A stretch of 64,000 nt of DNA from assembly GCF_000188015.2 (NCBI RefSeq), contig NZ_AEUX02000005.1:1-64000 (forward strand). The letters are read 5' to 3'. Of the stretch, positions 53,224 to 61,733 are shown piece after piece. Under the pieces are notes generated by a model. That model was not told the DNA's origin. It saw only the letters and a list, made by a program, of their open reading frames with translations, and searched no databases. Each line of letters opens with the position of its first letter. Within the stretch, counting starts at the first letter, position 1. Origin of the DNA: Streptococcus ictaluri 707-05 (GTDB lineage: Bacteria; Bacillota; Bacilli; Lactobacillales; Streptococcaceae). Position numbers and translations under genes: made by a program.

Positions 53224-54150
53224 ATGGAAAAAAGATATCGTACCTTAAATGACTATTACCGTCAGTTATTTGGGGAAAAAATTTTTAAAGTACCGATTGA
53301 TGCTGGCTTTGATTGCCCCAATCGTGACGGCACTGTAGCTCATGGTGGTTGTACATTTTGTACTGTTTCTGGTTCCGGTGATGCTATTGTGGCTCCAGAT
53401 GCTCCGATTCGAGAACAGTTTTACAAAGAAATTGACTTCATGCATCGTAAGTGGCCAGATGTTAGGAAATACTTGGTGTATTTTCAAAATTTTACCAACA
53501 CCCATGATAAGGTTGAGGTCATTCGAGAGCGCTACGAGCAAGCTATCAATGAGCCGGGAGTATTAGGAATCAATATCGGAACGCGTCCTGATTGCTTGCC
53601 TGATGACACCTTAGATTACCTTACCGAACTAACAGAACGCATGCATGTGACACTTGAGCTAGGGTTGCAGACTACCTATGAAGAGACATCCGAGATGATC
53701 AATCGGGCCCATTCTTATGAGCTTTATAAAGAGACAGTCAAAAGGGTTCGGCAAAAAGTGCCCAAAGCTGAAATTGTCTCTCATTTGATTAATGGCTTGC
53801 CAGGTGAGACAGCTGAAATGATGCTTGAAAATGTCAGACGTTGCGTGACAGACAATGATATTCAAGGGATAAAGTTGCACTTGCTTCACTTGATGACGAA
53901 TACTCGCATGCAAAGAGACTATCACGAAGGACGCTTGCAACTCCTCAGTCAAGAGGAATATGTCTCTATTATCTGTGACCAATTGGAAATCATTCCAGAG
54001 CATATGGTTATTCACCGGATTACAGGAGATGCGACACGAGATATGCTGATAGGCCCCATGTGGAGTCTTAATAAGTGGCAAGTCCTCAATGCTATTGATT
54101 TGGAAATGGCAAGAAGAGGCAGTTGGCAAGGTTGTAAAAGTGGGCAGTGA
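53224..54150 (+). CDS. Radical SAM protein, YtqA family (TIGR01212)
   Basis: A 308-residue radical SAM protein. The [4Fe-4S] cluster Cys residues are in FDCPNRDGTVAHGGCTFC (about residues 25-42), with the wider spacing of this family, followed by FQNFTNTHD and GINIGTRPDCLPD. B. subtilis YtqA is a candidate tRNA-modification enzyme and is normally adjacent to ytqB/mnmM. Here a phosphotransferase gene separates them. I start at ATG 53224, the conserved N-terminus; a longer frame from TTG 53152 runs through the terminator and promoter. Confidence 0.9.
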   Translation: MEKRYRTLNDYYRQLFGEKIFKVPIDAGFDCPNRDGTVAHGGCTFCTVSGSGDAIVAPDAPIREQFYKEIDFMHRKWPDVRKYLVYFQNFTNTHDKVEVIRERYEQAINEPGVLGINIGTRPDCLPDDTLDYLTELTERMHVTLELGLQTTYEETSEMINRAHSYELYKETVKRVRQKVPKAEIVSHLINGLPGETAEMMLENVRRCVTDNDIQGIKLHLLHLMTNTRMQRDYHEGRLQLLSQEEYVSIICDQLEIIPEHMVIHRITGDATRDMLIGPMWSLNKWQVLNAIDLEMARRGSWQGCKSGQ

Positions 54151-54153
54151 GAA

Positions 54154-54939
54154 ATGATAAAGATATTACTAAATACAAGGGAATTGCAGATTCCTCATAA
54201 CTTTGTAAAACTAGTAAAAGACAGTATGATTTATGATAGTAGTAGTTCTACAGCAGCATGTGTCTTTTTTATTGAGAAAGATCAAGGTTATTTCTTGAAG
54301 ACAGCTCCAAAAGGTAAGTTGAAGAGAGAGTTTGAAATGACCTGTTTTTTTCATAAGAAAGGACTTGCTCCAGAGGTTATTGATTATCAAAGTTTAGACA
54401 GAGATTGGCTTTTAACTCAAAGAGTTCCAGGAGAAGGGGCTAACCAAATAGAGTACCTACGTCAACCCAAAAAGTTAATTAATATAGTAGTTGAGCAATT
54501 ACAAAAATTACATGAATTACATTTCACAGAAATATCAGCGATTAATCGCACCGACTCTTATATACAGACAGTAGAATTAAATTACCAAAAAGGGGTTTTT
54601 AATCCTAATTTTTTATCAAGTCGTGACCTGTTTAAAACATCATATGACATATTTGATTATATTCAAGAAATAAAACCATTATTAGAGTCAGATACCCTTA
54701 TTCACGGGGATTTTTGCTTACCAAATGTAATATTAAACAATTGGAAATTTCAATCAATGATTGATTGGGATTGTTCAGGTATGGGAGATAAGCATATTGA
54801 TCTTTTTTGGCTTCTTTGGACATTTCAACATCAATTAAAGACAGCAACATTTAAAGACTATATATTAGATTGTTATGGTAGAGAAGCTATTGAGATGAGC
54901 ATTTTAGAGGCAATACCATATTTTGAAGTTTTTGGCTAA
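54154..54939 (+). CDS. Aminoglycoside phosphotransferase-like kinase
   Basis: A 261-residue APH/choline-kinase fold protein. Catalytic loop HGDFCLPN (about residues 185-192, Brenner motif HGDxxxxN) and metal motif IDWDCSGMGDKHIDLFWLLW are clear, with an N-lobe nucleotide region (FFIEKDQGYFLKTAPKGKL, Lys-containing). It may phosphorylate an aminoglycoside, or a small alcohol; sequence alone does not decide. Codons are more AT-rich than in the neighbours (many ATA, TTA, AGA). It is inserted between ytqA and mnmM, which are usually contiguous, so it looks acquired. No mobile-element trace flanks it. Confidence 0.85.
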   Translation: MIKILLNTRELQIPHNFVKLVKDSMIYDSSSSTAACVFFIEKDQGYFLKTAPKGKLKREFEMTCFFHKKGLAPEVIDYQSLDRDWLLTQRVPGEGANQIEYLRQPKKLINIVVEQLQKLHELHFTEISAINRTDSYIQTVELNYQKGVFNPNFLSSRDLFKTSYDIFDYIQEIKPLLESDTLIHGDFCLPNVILNNWKFQSMIDWDCSGMGDKHIDLFWLLWTFQHQLKTATFKDYILDCYGREAIEMSILEAIPYFEVFG

Positions 54940-54948
54940 GGAGATAAC

Positions 54949-55539
54949 ATGATAACAAGACCGATTCACTTATCGCACAGTTTTTTTAAAGAAGTCATCG
55001 ATGATAGTAGTGTGGTTCTTGATGGCACCATGGGAAAAGGGAACGACACAGCCTTTTTAGCCAGTCTAGCTAAGAAGGTCTATGCCTTTGATGTGCAAGA
55101 AGAAGCTTTAGTGAAGACCCAAGAACGTCTGCAAGAGCTTGGTTTGACCAATGCCGATTTGATTTTAGACGGGCATGAAAACCTAGATAACTATATCGAG
55201 GAACCGATTCGCGCTGCTATTTTTAATCTCGGTTATCTTCCAAGTGCGGAAAAATCTCTTATCACAAAACCTGAGACAACCTTAATGGCACTGTCCAAAA
55301 CGCTTGAAGTACTAGAAGTTGGTGGTCGTATTGCGGTGATGGTCTATTATGGTCATCAAGGAGGCCAAGAAGAAAAAGAGGCGCTTTTACATTTTGTTTC
55401 TCAACTGGATCAAAGATTAGTAACGGCTATGCTATATCAACCACTGAATCAAATAAATCGTCCTCCTTTTCTGATTATGCTAGAAAAGTTAGAGCCTATT
55501 GATAAGGGATTGTTTTTGGGAAAAGGAAGAAAAGAATAA
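54949..55539 (+). CDS. mnmM: tRNA mnm5U methyltransferase MnmM (YtqB)
   Basis: A 196-residue class I methyltransferase that in B. subtilis and S. aureus completes mnm5(s2)U34 in tRNA. SAM motif VVLDGTMGKGNDTAFLA (about residues 23-39), AFDVQEEAL (motif II) and IFNLGYLPSAEKSL (the NLGYLP signature) are present. GGAGATAAC precedes the ATG. It follows the APH-like gene after nine bases. Confidence 0.92.
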   Translation: MITRPIHLSHSFFKEVIDDSSVVLDGTMGKGNDTAFLASLAKKVYAFDVQEEALVKTQERLQELGLTNADLILDGHENLDNYIEEPIRAAIFNLGYLPSAEKSLITKPETTLMALSKTLEVLEVGGRIAVMVYYGHQGGQEEKEALLHFVSQLDQRLVTAMLYQPLNQINRPPFLIMLEKLEPIDKGLFLGKGRKE

Positions 55540-55598
55540 CCTTTAAAGGTAAATATGATATAATGAAATCACTATATTATTTCTAGGAGTTATTATTA

Positions 55599-56933
55599 AT
55601 GGAAGACCCTGTGAGTCAGCCTTTGTTTATTCAATTTTTACTGTTATTGGTTTTGACTTTGCTCAATGCTTTTTTCTCAGCCAGTGAAATGGCCTTAGTG
55701 TCACTTAATCGCTCAAGGGTAGAACAAAAAGCAGATGATGGCGATAAACGTTATATCCGTCTTTTGCGTGTCTTAGAAGAACCAAATCATTTTTTATCAA
55801 CAATCCAAGTTGGCATAACCTTCATTAGTCTCTTATCAGGGGCTAGTTTATCTGCTTCTTTAGGAAAAGTCATTTCGGGATGGCTAGGGGGTTCTGCGAC
55901 AGCACAGACAGCAGGTAGTATTATTTCCTTAATCTTTTTGACCTATGTCTCAATTGTGCTTGGGGAACTTTATCCCAAACGGATTGCTATGAACCTTAAG
56001 GATAAGCTTGCTATTATTTCAGCTCCCATTATTATTGGCTTAGGTCGTCTAGTTAGCCCCTTTGTTTGGCTCTTGTCAGCTTCTACCAATCTTTTAAGTC
56101 GCATCACGCCAATGACTTTTGATGATGCCGATGAACGCATGACACGTGATGAAATTGAGTATATGCTAACCAATAGTGAAGCGACTCTTGATGCCGAGGA
56201 AATTGAGATGCTGCAAGGGATTTTCTCTTTGGATGAGATGATGGCGCGTGAGGTAATGGTTCCTAGAACCGATGCCTTTATGATTGACATCAATGATGAT
56301 GCTTTTACTAATATCCAAGAGATTTTAAAACAAAGCTTTTCTCGTATCCCAGTATATGATGTCGATAAGGATAAGGTGATTGGCCTTATTCATACCAAGC
56401 GACTGTTAGATGCTGGTTTTCGTCAGGACTTTGAGAATATTAACTTGAGAAAAATCCTCCAAGAACCTCTCTTTGTACCAGAGACCATTTTTGTGGATGA
56501 TCTTTTAAGGCAATTACGCAATACGCAAAATCAAATGGCTATCTTGTTAGATGAATATGGTGGTGTTGCAGGGCTTGTTACCTTAGAAGACTTGCTTGAA
56601 GAGATTGTTGGGGAAATTGATGATGAAACCGACAAGGCTGAGCAATTTGTGCACGAGATTGGGGATAACACCTATATTGTTGTGGGAACCATGACTCTCA
56701 ATGAATTTAACGAATACTTTGATACGGAATTAGAAAGTGATGATGTAGATACCATCGCTGGTTTCTATCTAACGGGTATTGGAACTATTCCAAGTCAAGA
56801 AGAAAAAGAAAGCTTTGCTTGTGACAGTAAGGACAAGCACTTGACCTTAATCAATGATAAGGTCAAAGATGGCCGGATCAACAAGTTAAAAGTGATTATC
56901 TCTAATATAGAACAGAATATGGAGGAAGACTAG
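55599..56933 (+). CDS. Hemolysin C/CorC-type transporter with CNNM (DUF21), CBS and CorC_HlyC domains
   Basis: A 444-residue membrane protein. The N-terminal DUF21 domain (about residues 8-195) has four helices and the LLNAFFSASEMALVSLNRSRVEQ motif. A CBS pair follows (about 210-335; VMVPRTDAFMIDI, LLDEYGGVAGLVTLEDLLEEIVG) and a C-terminal CorC_HlyC transporter-associated domain. Members of this class move Mg2+ or other divalent ions; the hemolysin name is historical. A TATAAT near 55558 and CTAGGAG support its own promoter and start. Confidence 0.92.
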   Translation: MEDPVSQPLFIQFLLLLVLTLLNAFFSASEMALVSLNRSRVEQKADDGDKRYIRLLRVLEEPNHFLSTIQVGITFISLLSGASLSASLGKVISGWLGGSATAQTAGSIISLIFLTYVSIVLGELYPKRIAMNLKDKLAIISAPIIIGLGRLVSPFVWLLSASTNLLSRITPMTFDDADERMTRDEIEYMLTNSEATLDAEEIEMLQGIFSLDEMMAREVMVPRTDAFMIDINDDAFTNIQEILKQSFSRIPVYDVDKDKVIGLIHTKRLLDAGFRQDFENINLRKILQEPLFVPETIFVDDLLRQLRNTQNQMAILLDEYGGVAGLVTLEDLLEEIVGEIDDETDKAEQFVHEIGDNTYIVVGTMTLNEFNEYFDTELESDDVDTIAGFYLTGIGTIPSQEEKESFACDSKDKHLTLINDKVKDGRINKLKVIISNIEQNMEED

Positions 56934-56952
56934 GGTAATACCTAGTCTTTTT
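56928..56952 (+). terminator. Terminator after the CorC-type gene
   Basis: GACTAGG and CCTAGTC around a six-base loop with T5, overlapping the stop codon. Confidence 0.88.
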
Positions 56953-56964
56953 AATGAAAAATGA

Positions 56965-56991
56965 TATAATGAAAATGTAAAAACGTTTACA
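56965..56991 (+). promoter_or_regulatory. pflA -10 box and cre-like CcpA site
   Basis: TATAAT at 56965-56970 is followed, downstream of the expected transcript start, by TAAAAACGTTTACA (56978-56991), which fits the CcpA consensus TGNAANCGNWNNCA at all fixed positions except the second. A site in this position would block transcription when glucose is high. Confidence 0.6.
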
Positions 56992-57008
56992 AGGAATGAG
57001 GAGATGCA

Positions 57009-57800
57009 ATGGCTGAAATAGATTATGGACAAGTAACTGGAATGATACATTCAACAGAAAGTTTTGGTTCTGTAGATGGTCCAGGGATTCGCTTCATTAT
57101 TTTTTTACAAGGCTGCAAAATGCGTTGTCAGTATTGCCACAATCCAGATACCTGGGAAATGGAAACCAATAATTCTAAGCTAAGAACTGTTCAAGATGTC
57201 TTAAAAGAAGCTTTACAGTACAAGCACTTTTGGGGCAAAAAGGGTGGGATTACAGTCTCTGGTGGTGAAGCCATGCTTCAGATTGACTTTATCACAGCAC
57301 TTTTTATCGAAGCTAAGAAGCTAGGTATTCATACCACCTTAGACACTTGTGGCTTTGCTTATCGTGCCACTCCAGAATACCATGAGGTTTTAGATAAGCT
57401 GCTAGCAGTGACAGATCTTATTTTGTTAGATTTGAAAGAAATTGATGAAGAACAGCATAAGTTGGTCACACGTCAACCAAATAACAACATCTTAGCCTTT
57501 GCGCGTTACTTATCAGATAAGGGCGTGCCTGTCTGGATTCGACATGTCCTGGTTCCTGGATTAACAGATATCGATGATCATTTGATTCGTTTGGGAGATT
57601 TTGTCAAAACACTGAAAAATGTGGATAAATTTGAAGTTTTACCTTACCATACCATGGGTGAATTTAAGTGGCGCGAGCTTGGCATTCCCTACCCACTAGA
57701 AGGGGTTAAACCACCTACAAAAGAACGGGTTCAAAATGCTAAGGAGCTGATGAAGACAGAATCTTATACCGAATACATGAAACGTGTTCATCAATCATAA
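57009..57800 (+). CDS. pflA: Pyruvate formate-lyase activating enzyme
   Basis: A 263-residue radical SAM glycyl-radical activase. The cluster motif CKMRCQYCHNPDTW (CxxxCxxC, about residues 34-47) follows STESFGSVDGPGIRF, and GGEAMLQ and HVLVPGLTDIDDH are present. It installs the glycyl radical on pyruvate formate-lyase for mixed-acid fermentation; pfl itself is not in the window. A cre-like site upstream fits carbon catabolite control. Ends in a terminator. Confidence 0.95.
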   Translation: MAEIDYGQVTGMIHSTESFGSVDGPGIRFIIFLQGCKMRCQYCHNPDTWEMETNNSKLRTVQDVLKEALQYKHFWGKKGGITVSGGEAMLQIDFITALFIEAKKLGIHTTLDTCGFAYRATPEYHEVLDKLLAVTDLILLDLKEIDEEQHKLVTRQPNNNILAFARYLSDKGVPVWIRHVLVPGLTDIDDHLIRLGDFVKTLKNVDKFEVLPYHTMGEFKWRELGIPYPLEGVKPPTKERVQNAKELMKTESYTEYMKRVHQS

Positions 57801-57810
57801 TAGGGATAGA

Positions 57811-57836
57811 GTTGGGATGATTTCCCAGCTTTTTTG
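57811..57836 (+). terminator. Terminator after pflA
   Basis: AGTTGGGA and TTCCCAGCT around TGAT, followed by T6. Confidence 0.88.
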
Positions 57837-57932
57837 ATCTACTTAGCTCTCGTTAAGCAGGCATTCTCCCTTTGATTTTAGGGCTTTTTTCTGCTAAAAT
57901 AAGATGAATAAAGAGAATGAGGTAGAAATATT

Positions 57933-58868
57933 ATGTCAAAAATTTTAGTTTTTGGTCATCAAAATCCGGATACGGATGCCATTGCATCATCCTATGCTTT
58001 TGATTACCTATGCCAGAAGGCCTTTGGTTTAGATACAGAAGTGGTTGCACTTGGTGAGCCAAATGAAGAAACAGCTTTTGCTTTAGATTACTTTGGTGTC
58101 ACAGCACCGCGCGTGGTGACATCAGCTAAAGAAGAAGGAGCTGAAAAAGTTATTTTGACAGACCATAATGAATTCCAACAATCCATTTCAGATATCCGTG
58201 AGGTTGAAGTACATGGTATTGTGGATCATCACCGTGTGGCTAACTTTGAAACAGCAAACCCTCTTTATATGCGTTTAGAGCCAGTTGGATCAGCATCATC
58301 AATCGTTTACCGTCTTTTTAAAGAAAACAATGTTGACGTGCCAAAAGAAATGGCAGGCTTATTGTTATCAGGTTTAATCTCTGATACTTTGCTTTTGAAA
58401 TCTCCAACTACTCATCCATCTGACCGTCAAGTGGCTCAAGAATTATCTGAGCTAGCAGGTGTTAATTTTGAAGAGTATGGTATGGCATTACTAAAAGCAG
58501 GGACAAACCTTGCTAACAAATCAGAAGTTGAATTGATTGATATTGATGCTAAGACTTTTGAGTTAAATGGCAATGCCGTGCGTGTCGCTCAGGTCAATAC
58601 CGTTGATATTGCAGATGTTTTAGAGCGTCAAGAAGCTATTGAAACAGCCATTAAAGATGCTATGGCAACAGAAGGCTATTCTGACTTTGTCTTGATGATT
58701 ACTGATATTGTTAATTCTAATTCAGAAATCCTTGCCTTAGGCGCAAACATGGACAAGGTTGAAGCTGCTTTTGACTTTACTTTAGAGAATAACCATGCGT
58801 TCTTAGCGGGAGCTGTTTCTCGTAAGAAACAAGTGGTTCCACAATTAACAGAGAGCTTTGGAGCCTAA
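57933..58868 (+). CDS. ppaC: Manganese-dependent inorganic pyrophosphatase
   Basis: A 311-residue family II pyrophosphatase (DHH family). Metal sites are in [13 protein letters not shown] (residues 8-20), [17 protein letters not shown] (DHH motif) and ISDTLLLKS; the C-terminal DHHA2 domain ends with [10 protein letters not shown]. It drives biosynthesis by removing pyrophosphate. A TAAAAT box near 57895 and AGGTAGAAA precede the start. A strong terminator follows. Confidence 0.96.
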   Translation: MSKILVFGHQNPDTDAIASSYAFDYLCQKAFGLDTEVVALGEPNEETAFALDYFGVTAPRVVTSAKEEGAEKVILTDHNEFQQSISDIREVEVHGIVDHHRVANFETANPLYMRLEPVGSASSIVYRLFKENNVDVPKEMAGLLLSGLISDTLLLKSPTTHPSDRQVAQELSELAGVNFEEYGMALLKAGTNLANKSEVELIDIDAKTFELNGNAVRVAQVNTVDIADVLERQEAIETAIKDAMATEGYSDFVLMITDIVNSNSEILALGANMDKVEAAFDFTLENNHAFLAGAVSRKKQVVPQLTESFGA

Positions 58869-58894
58869 ATCACTAAAAGAGCTTATTGCATATG

Positions 58895-58925
58895 AAAAGT
58901 CACCTGTTGTTGCAGGTGACTTTTT
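58895..58925 (+). terminator. Terminator after ppaC
   Basis: AAAAGTCACCTG and CAGGTGACTTTT are perfect complements around TTGTTG, ending in T5. Its T tract abuts the next promoter's -10 box. Confidence 0.92.
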
Positions 58926-58933
58926 GCTATAAT
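58926..58933 (+). promoter_or_regulatory. Extended -10 promoter at the ATG of the next gene (leaderless)
   Basis: TTGC-TATAAT (TG at 58925-58926) ends six bases before ATG 58940, right behind the ppaC terminator. The predicted mRNA begins at the ATG. Confidence 0.55.
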
Positions 58934-58939
58934 AAAGGC

Positions 58940-59599
58940 ATGATAAAAGCACTGAATCCTAATAAGCTAACTTGCCAACCCTTTTTTCAGAGTTTGATCA
59001 ACTACTTGGCAACTAACCAAGAGGTGACCTTGCGAGCGATCAAAAAATCCTTTCCTCATGTCAAAAATGTAGATCGCTCTATTGAAGCTTATGTGCAGGC
59101 TAACTATATTCTTCGAGAAGAGAAGCGTTATTACCTTAATCTCCCTATGCTTGAACAGTTAGATGACCTTATCTTAGACCAGCAAGTGTTTGTTGAGACC
59201 AAAAGTTCTGCCTATCAAGATTTACTGCGATTACGTTTTGAGACTTGCCTGACCAATCAGACCAATCAAGTACTGATTAAAGAAATCACAGGTTTTGAGC
59301 GTGAGGAGCTGACTCTGGCAAATTATTTTTATCGCCTCAATCGACAAGAACCTCTTTCTGATGCTCAAAAAGTGCTCTATGACTTGCTTGGAGATGTGAA
59401 TCCTCAATATGCCTTGAAGTACATGACTACTTTTTTGATGAAATATAGCCGAAAAACAGAGCTTATGCAAAAGCGTCGAGACATCTTTGTCGAAGCATTA
59501 GTTTTATTAGGTTATATTACCAAAAATGAGGCTGGAAAATATGAGTTGCTAATGGATTTTGACAGTGAGAGCTTGACCTTTAGCTCTCCGATCGAGTAG
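58940..59599 (+). CDS. Streptococcal protein of unknown function, possibly DUF1803
   Basis: A 219-residue cytosolic protein with no catalytic motif that I recognise. The N-terminal 70 residues (NPNKLTCQPFFQSLINYL, then LRAIKKSFPHVKNVDRSIEAYV and ILREEKRYY) look like a winged-helix domain. The rest is helical. I recall a streptococcal family (DUF1803) starting this way; that is a memory match only. I start at ATG 58940; the frame upstream runs through the ppaC terminator. Its predicted mRNA is leaderless. The next gene follows after 30 bases. Confidence 0.8.
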   Translation: MIKALNPNKLTCQPFFQSLINYLATNQEVTLRAIKKSFPHVKNVDRSIEAYVQANYILREEKRYYLNLPMLEQLDDLILDQQVFVETKSSAYQDLLRLRFETCLTNQTNQVLIKEITGFEREELTLANYFYRLNRQEPLSDAQKVLYDLLGDVNPQYALKYMTTFLMKYSRKTELMQKRRDIFVEALVLLGYITKNEAGKYELLMDFDSESLTFSSPIE

Positions 59600-59629
59600 T
59601 TGTTGACGTCAAAAAGGAAGGTTCTTTGA

Positions 59630-60697
59630 ATGATTAGAGAGAAATTCTTATGTCTTCTTTTCTTCTTTTTAACCAGTCTTTTGGTTTTAGGAGGCTGTTC
59701 CCAACAAGTGCCGAGTAAAGACTATGACATAGCCATTTTTGACCAAAAGTCAGTGATGACTTTTGCATTTGATAATGACAAATTGCAGCTGATCGAAAAG
59801 TTGAAGCGGCAAAAAAGTCTGGCTTTTGATCAGGAGAGTTTTCAAAAAGCTAAGGGAACCTATGTCGCTAAAACTAAGGAAGGGAAAGATTTTAGCACTT
59901 ATCTAGCTAGTATTAACAGTTCTACCCTTCAAGAGACTTTTCGTAAAGCCAAAGCTGGTGAGGCTTATAGTTCAACCACAGATGGGACTTATTTTTACAC
60001 CAGTCAGAATTCCTCAGATGGGATTGATTTTTACCGATACGATAAGGCCTTAAATGAAAAGAAACATGGCTCTATAGCGAGTGAGAATGCTGTGCTTGTC
60101 TGTTGTCATCAGATGCTTGTTATTGATGATAGTCTCTATGCTTTAATAAGTACTCTTAATACGGATACTCAACGTACTTCTACAGAAATTTGGAAACTAG
60201 ATAAGTCTTTAGCCTTACTGGAAAAAATGGATTTGGAAGAAGAAGCTGCTTATATCCGAATGGTTAATGTTGGAAAGACCCTTTATCTGCCTGAGGCTTA
60301 TAAAGCTAAGGATAGTCATGGTGAGCCTCAATCAGGAGATATACTCTTGGTTTATGATGTGGACACGAAGACCAAAGATTTTATCCCATTAGCTAATGCC
60401 TTTCCAAAGCGCATTGTCTATCAAGAAGCATCCCATCAGTTGCTGATAGAATATGACCACAATTCCAATGGGCAAACCGCATGGTCGACACTAGCTTTAG
60501 ATACTTTAGCCGAAAAGCCTTTAACAATAGGGACTAAAAAAGATCAGTTATCAGCTTATCTGACGATTAATGGCCCGGATGTGTATTTTCTCTTTCCAGA
60601 TAGACTTGTCTCTTATCATAGTCTGACTGGTAAAATCACAGATTTTTCTCTAGCAAAGTATGGCATGACAAAGGCTCATGCCATGATTATTAAATAA
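59630..60697 (+). CDS. Lipoprotein of unknown function
   Basis: A 355-residue exported lipoprotein. The signal peptide (MIREKFLCLLFFFLTSLLVL) ends in lipobox LGGC, with lipid Cys near residue 23. The mature part is mostly beta strand with repeated short segments (IDFYRYDKALNEK, EIWKLDKSLALLEKMD, LLVYDVDTKTKDFIPL, WSTLALDTLAEKPL) spaced like blades of a beta-propeller. That fold is inference. It is not similar to any transporter-binding protein I know. AAAAAGGAAGG precedes the ATG. It lies convergent to the ftsABCD operon and shares a terminator with it. Confidence 0.82.
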   Translation: MIREKFLCLLFFFLTSLLVLGGCSQQVPSKDYDIAIFDQKSVMTFAFDNDKLQLIEKLKRQKSLAFDQESFQKAKGTYVAKTKEGKDFSTYLASINSSTLQETFRKAKAGEAYSSTTDGTYFYTSQNSSDGIDFYRYDKALNEKKHGSIASENAVLVCCHQMLVIDDSLYALISTLNTDTQRTSTEIWKLDKSLALLEKMDLEEEAAYIRMVNVGKTLYLPEAYKAKDSHGEPQSGDILLVYDVDTKTKDFIPLANAFPKRIVYQEASHQLLIEYDHNSNGQTAWSTLALDTLAEKPLTIGTKKDQLSAYLTINGPDVYFLFPDRLVSYHSLTGKITDFSLAKYGMTKAHAMIIK

Positions 60698-60727
60698 AAA
60701 AGGTTATCTCAAGTGAGATAGCCTTTT
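60697..60727. terminator. Bidirectional terminator between the lipoprotein gene and ftsD
   Basis: AAAAGGTTATCTC and GAGATAGCCTTTT (one wobble) around AAGT, with T and A runs on either side serving both convergent genes. Confidence 0.88.
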
Positions 60728-61733
60728 AATGTTGTTTTGTCATTTGCATCAGGTATAAGAAGTAGGGTGCTCCAATAATAGAAACCAAAAGGCCAGTTGG
60801 AATTGAATGTCCAACTAGAAAGACCCTTCCGATAGTATCTGCCGTTAGAAGCAGCAACATCCCCAAGAGCAGGCTAAAGGGTATCAGTCGTCGGTGATCA
60901 TTTCCTAGTAGTTGTCGACTAGCGTGCCCTGCCATCAGTCCAATAAAAGTGATATTGCCAATTAAAAGCACACTTAGGGCAGCTAAAGCAGTAGCTAAAA
61001 GGAGGCAAATTTGTCGACTTTGCTTTAAAGGAAAGCCAAGTGAAAGACTAGTTTCATCAGATAAGGTCATCAGATTTAGTTGGTAACCTTGTGTCAATGT
61101 TAGTCCCCACAATAGGATTAAGAAAGGTCCCAAGAGACTTAAACTGTGCCAGTCATCTCCTTTAATCTGACCGCTTAGCCAGTTAATGACGTAATCGATT
61201 TTGTAACGATTGACATTCCCAACAAGAGCAACCATCAAACTGGCTAGCATGGTAGAGATACCAACACCACTGATAATTAACTTGGTAGGGTTAATGGAAT
61301 GATCTGGATTAAGGGATAAAAGGTAAACAACTAAAATAGTTAGTCCTGACCCTAATAGGCTAAAGAGTGGAAGCCAGTGTTGGATTGTTGGATTTTCAAT
61401 AGTACCAAAGGCAACTAAGACAGAGATACTAATGCCGGCACCGGTGTTGATACCTAAAATACCAGAATCTGCCAAGGGGTTTTTAGTTAAACTTTGCAGG
61501 AGCAAGCCAGATAGGGCTAATGAACCTCCTCCTAAGCAAGCTGCCAAGAGGCGTGGAAGACGTATCTTAGTAATGATTAAGGTCATGGCAGGAGATGATT
61601 TGCCTATCAAAACCTTGAGCACTTCTAGAAAAGAGAACTTTGCTTCACCAATAGAAAGTGATAAAATGATTAGACAAAGTAAGACAAGCGTCACGCTAAC
61701 AAATAACATCATTTGATAAGTCAGAGATTTCAA
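60726..61733 (-). CDS. ftsD: Ferric hydroxamate ABC transporter permease FtsD (FhuG-like)
   Basis: A 335-residue FecCD-family permease with about nine membrane helices. Family motifs include LPRLLAACLGGGSLALSGLLLQ, NPLADSGILGINTGA and GNITFIGLMAGHASR. With ftsC it forms the channel for ferric siderophores. The start is probably TTG 61733, seven bases after AAAGGAGG; its first base overlaps the ftsC stop (TTGA). An in-frame ATG at 61769 lies upstream of that Shine-Dalgarno, inside ftsC. Last gene of the operon. Confidence 0.9.
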   Translation of the reverse strand: MKSLTYQMMLFVSVTLVLLCLIILSLSIGEAKFSFLEVLKVLIGKSSPAMTLIITKIRLPRLLAACLGGGSLALSGLLLQSLTKNPLADSGILGINTGAGISISVLVAFGTIENPTIQHWLPLFSLLGSGLTILVVYLLSLNPDHSINPTKLIISGVGISTMLASLMVALVGNVNRYKIDYVINWLSGQIKGDDWHSLSLLGPFLILLWGLTLTQGYQLNLMTLSDETSLSLGFPLKQSRQICLLLATALAALSVLLIGNITFIGLMAGHASRQLLGNDHRRLIPFSLLLGMLLLLTADTIGRVFLVGHSIPTGLLVSIIGAPYFLYLMQMTKQH

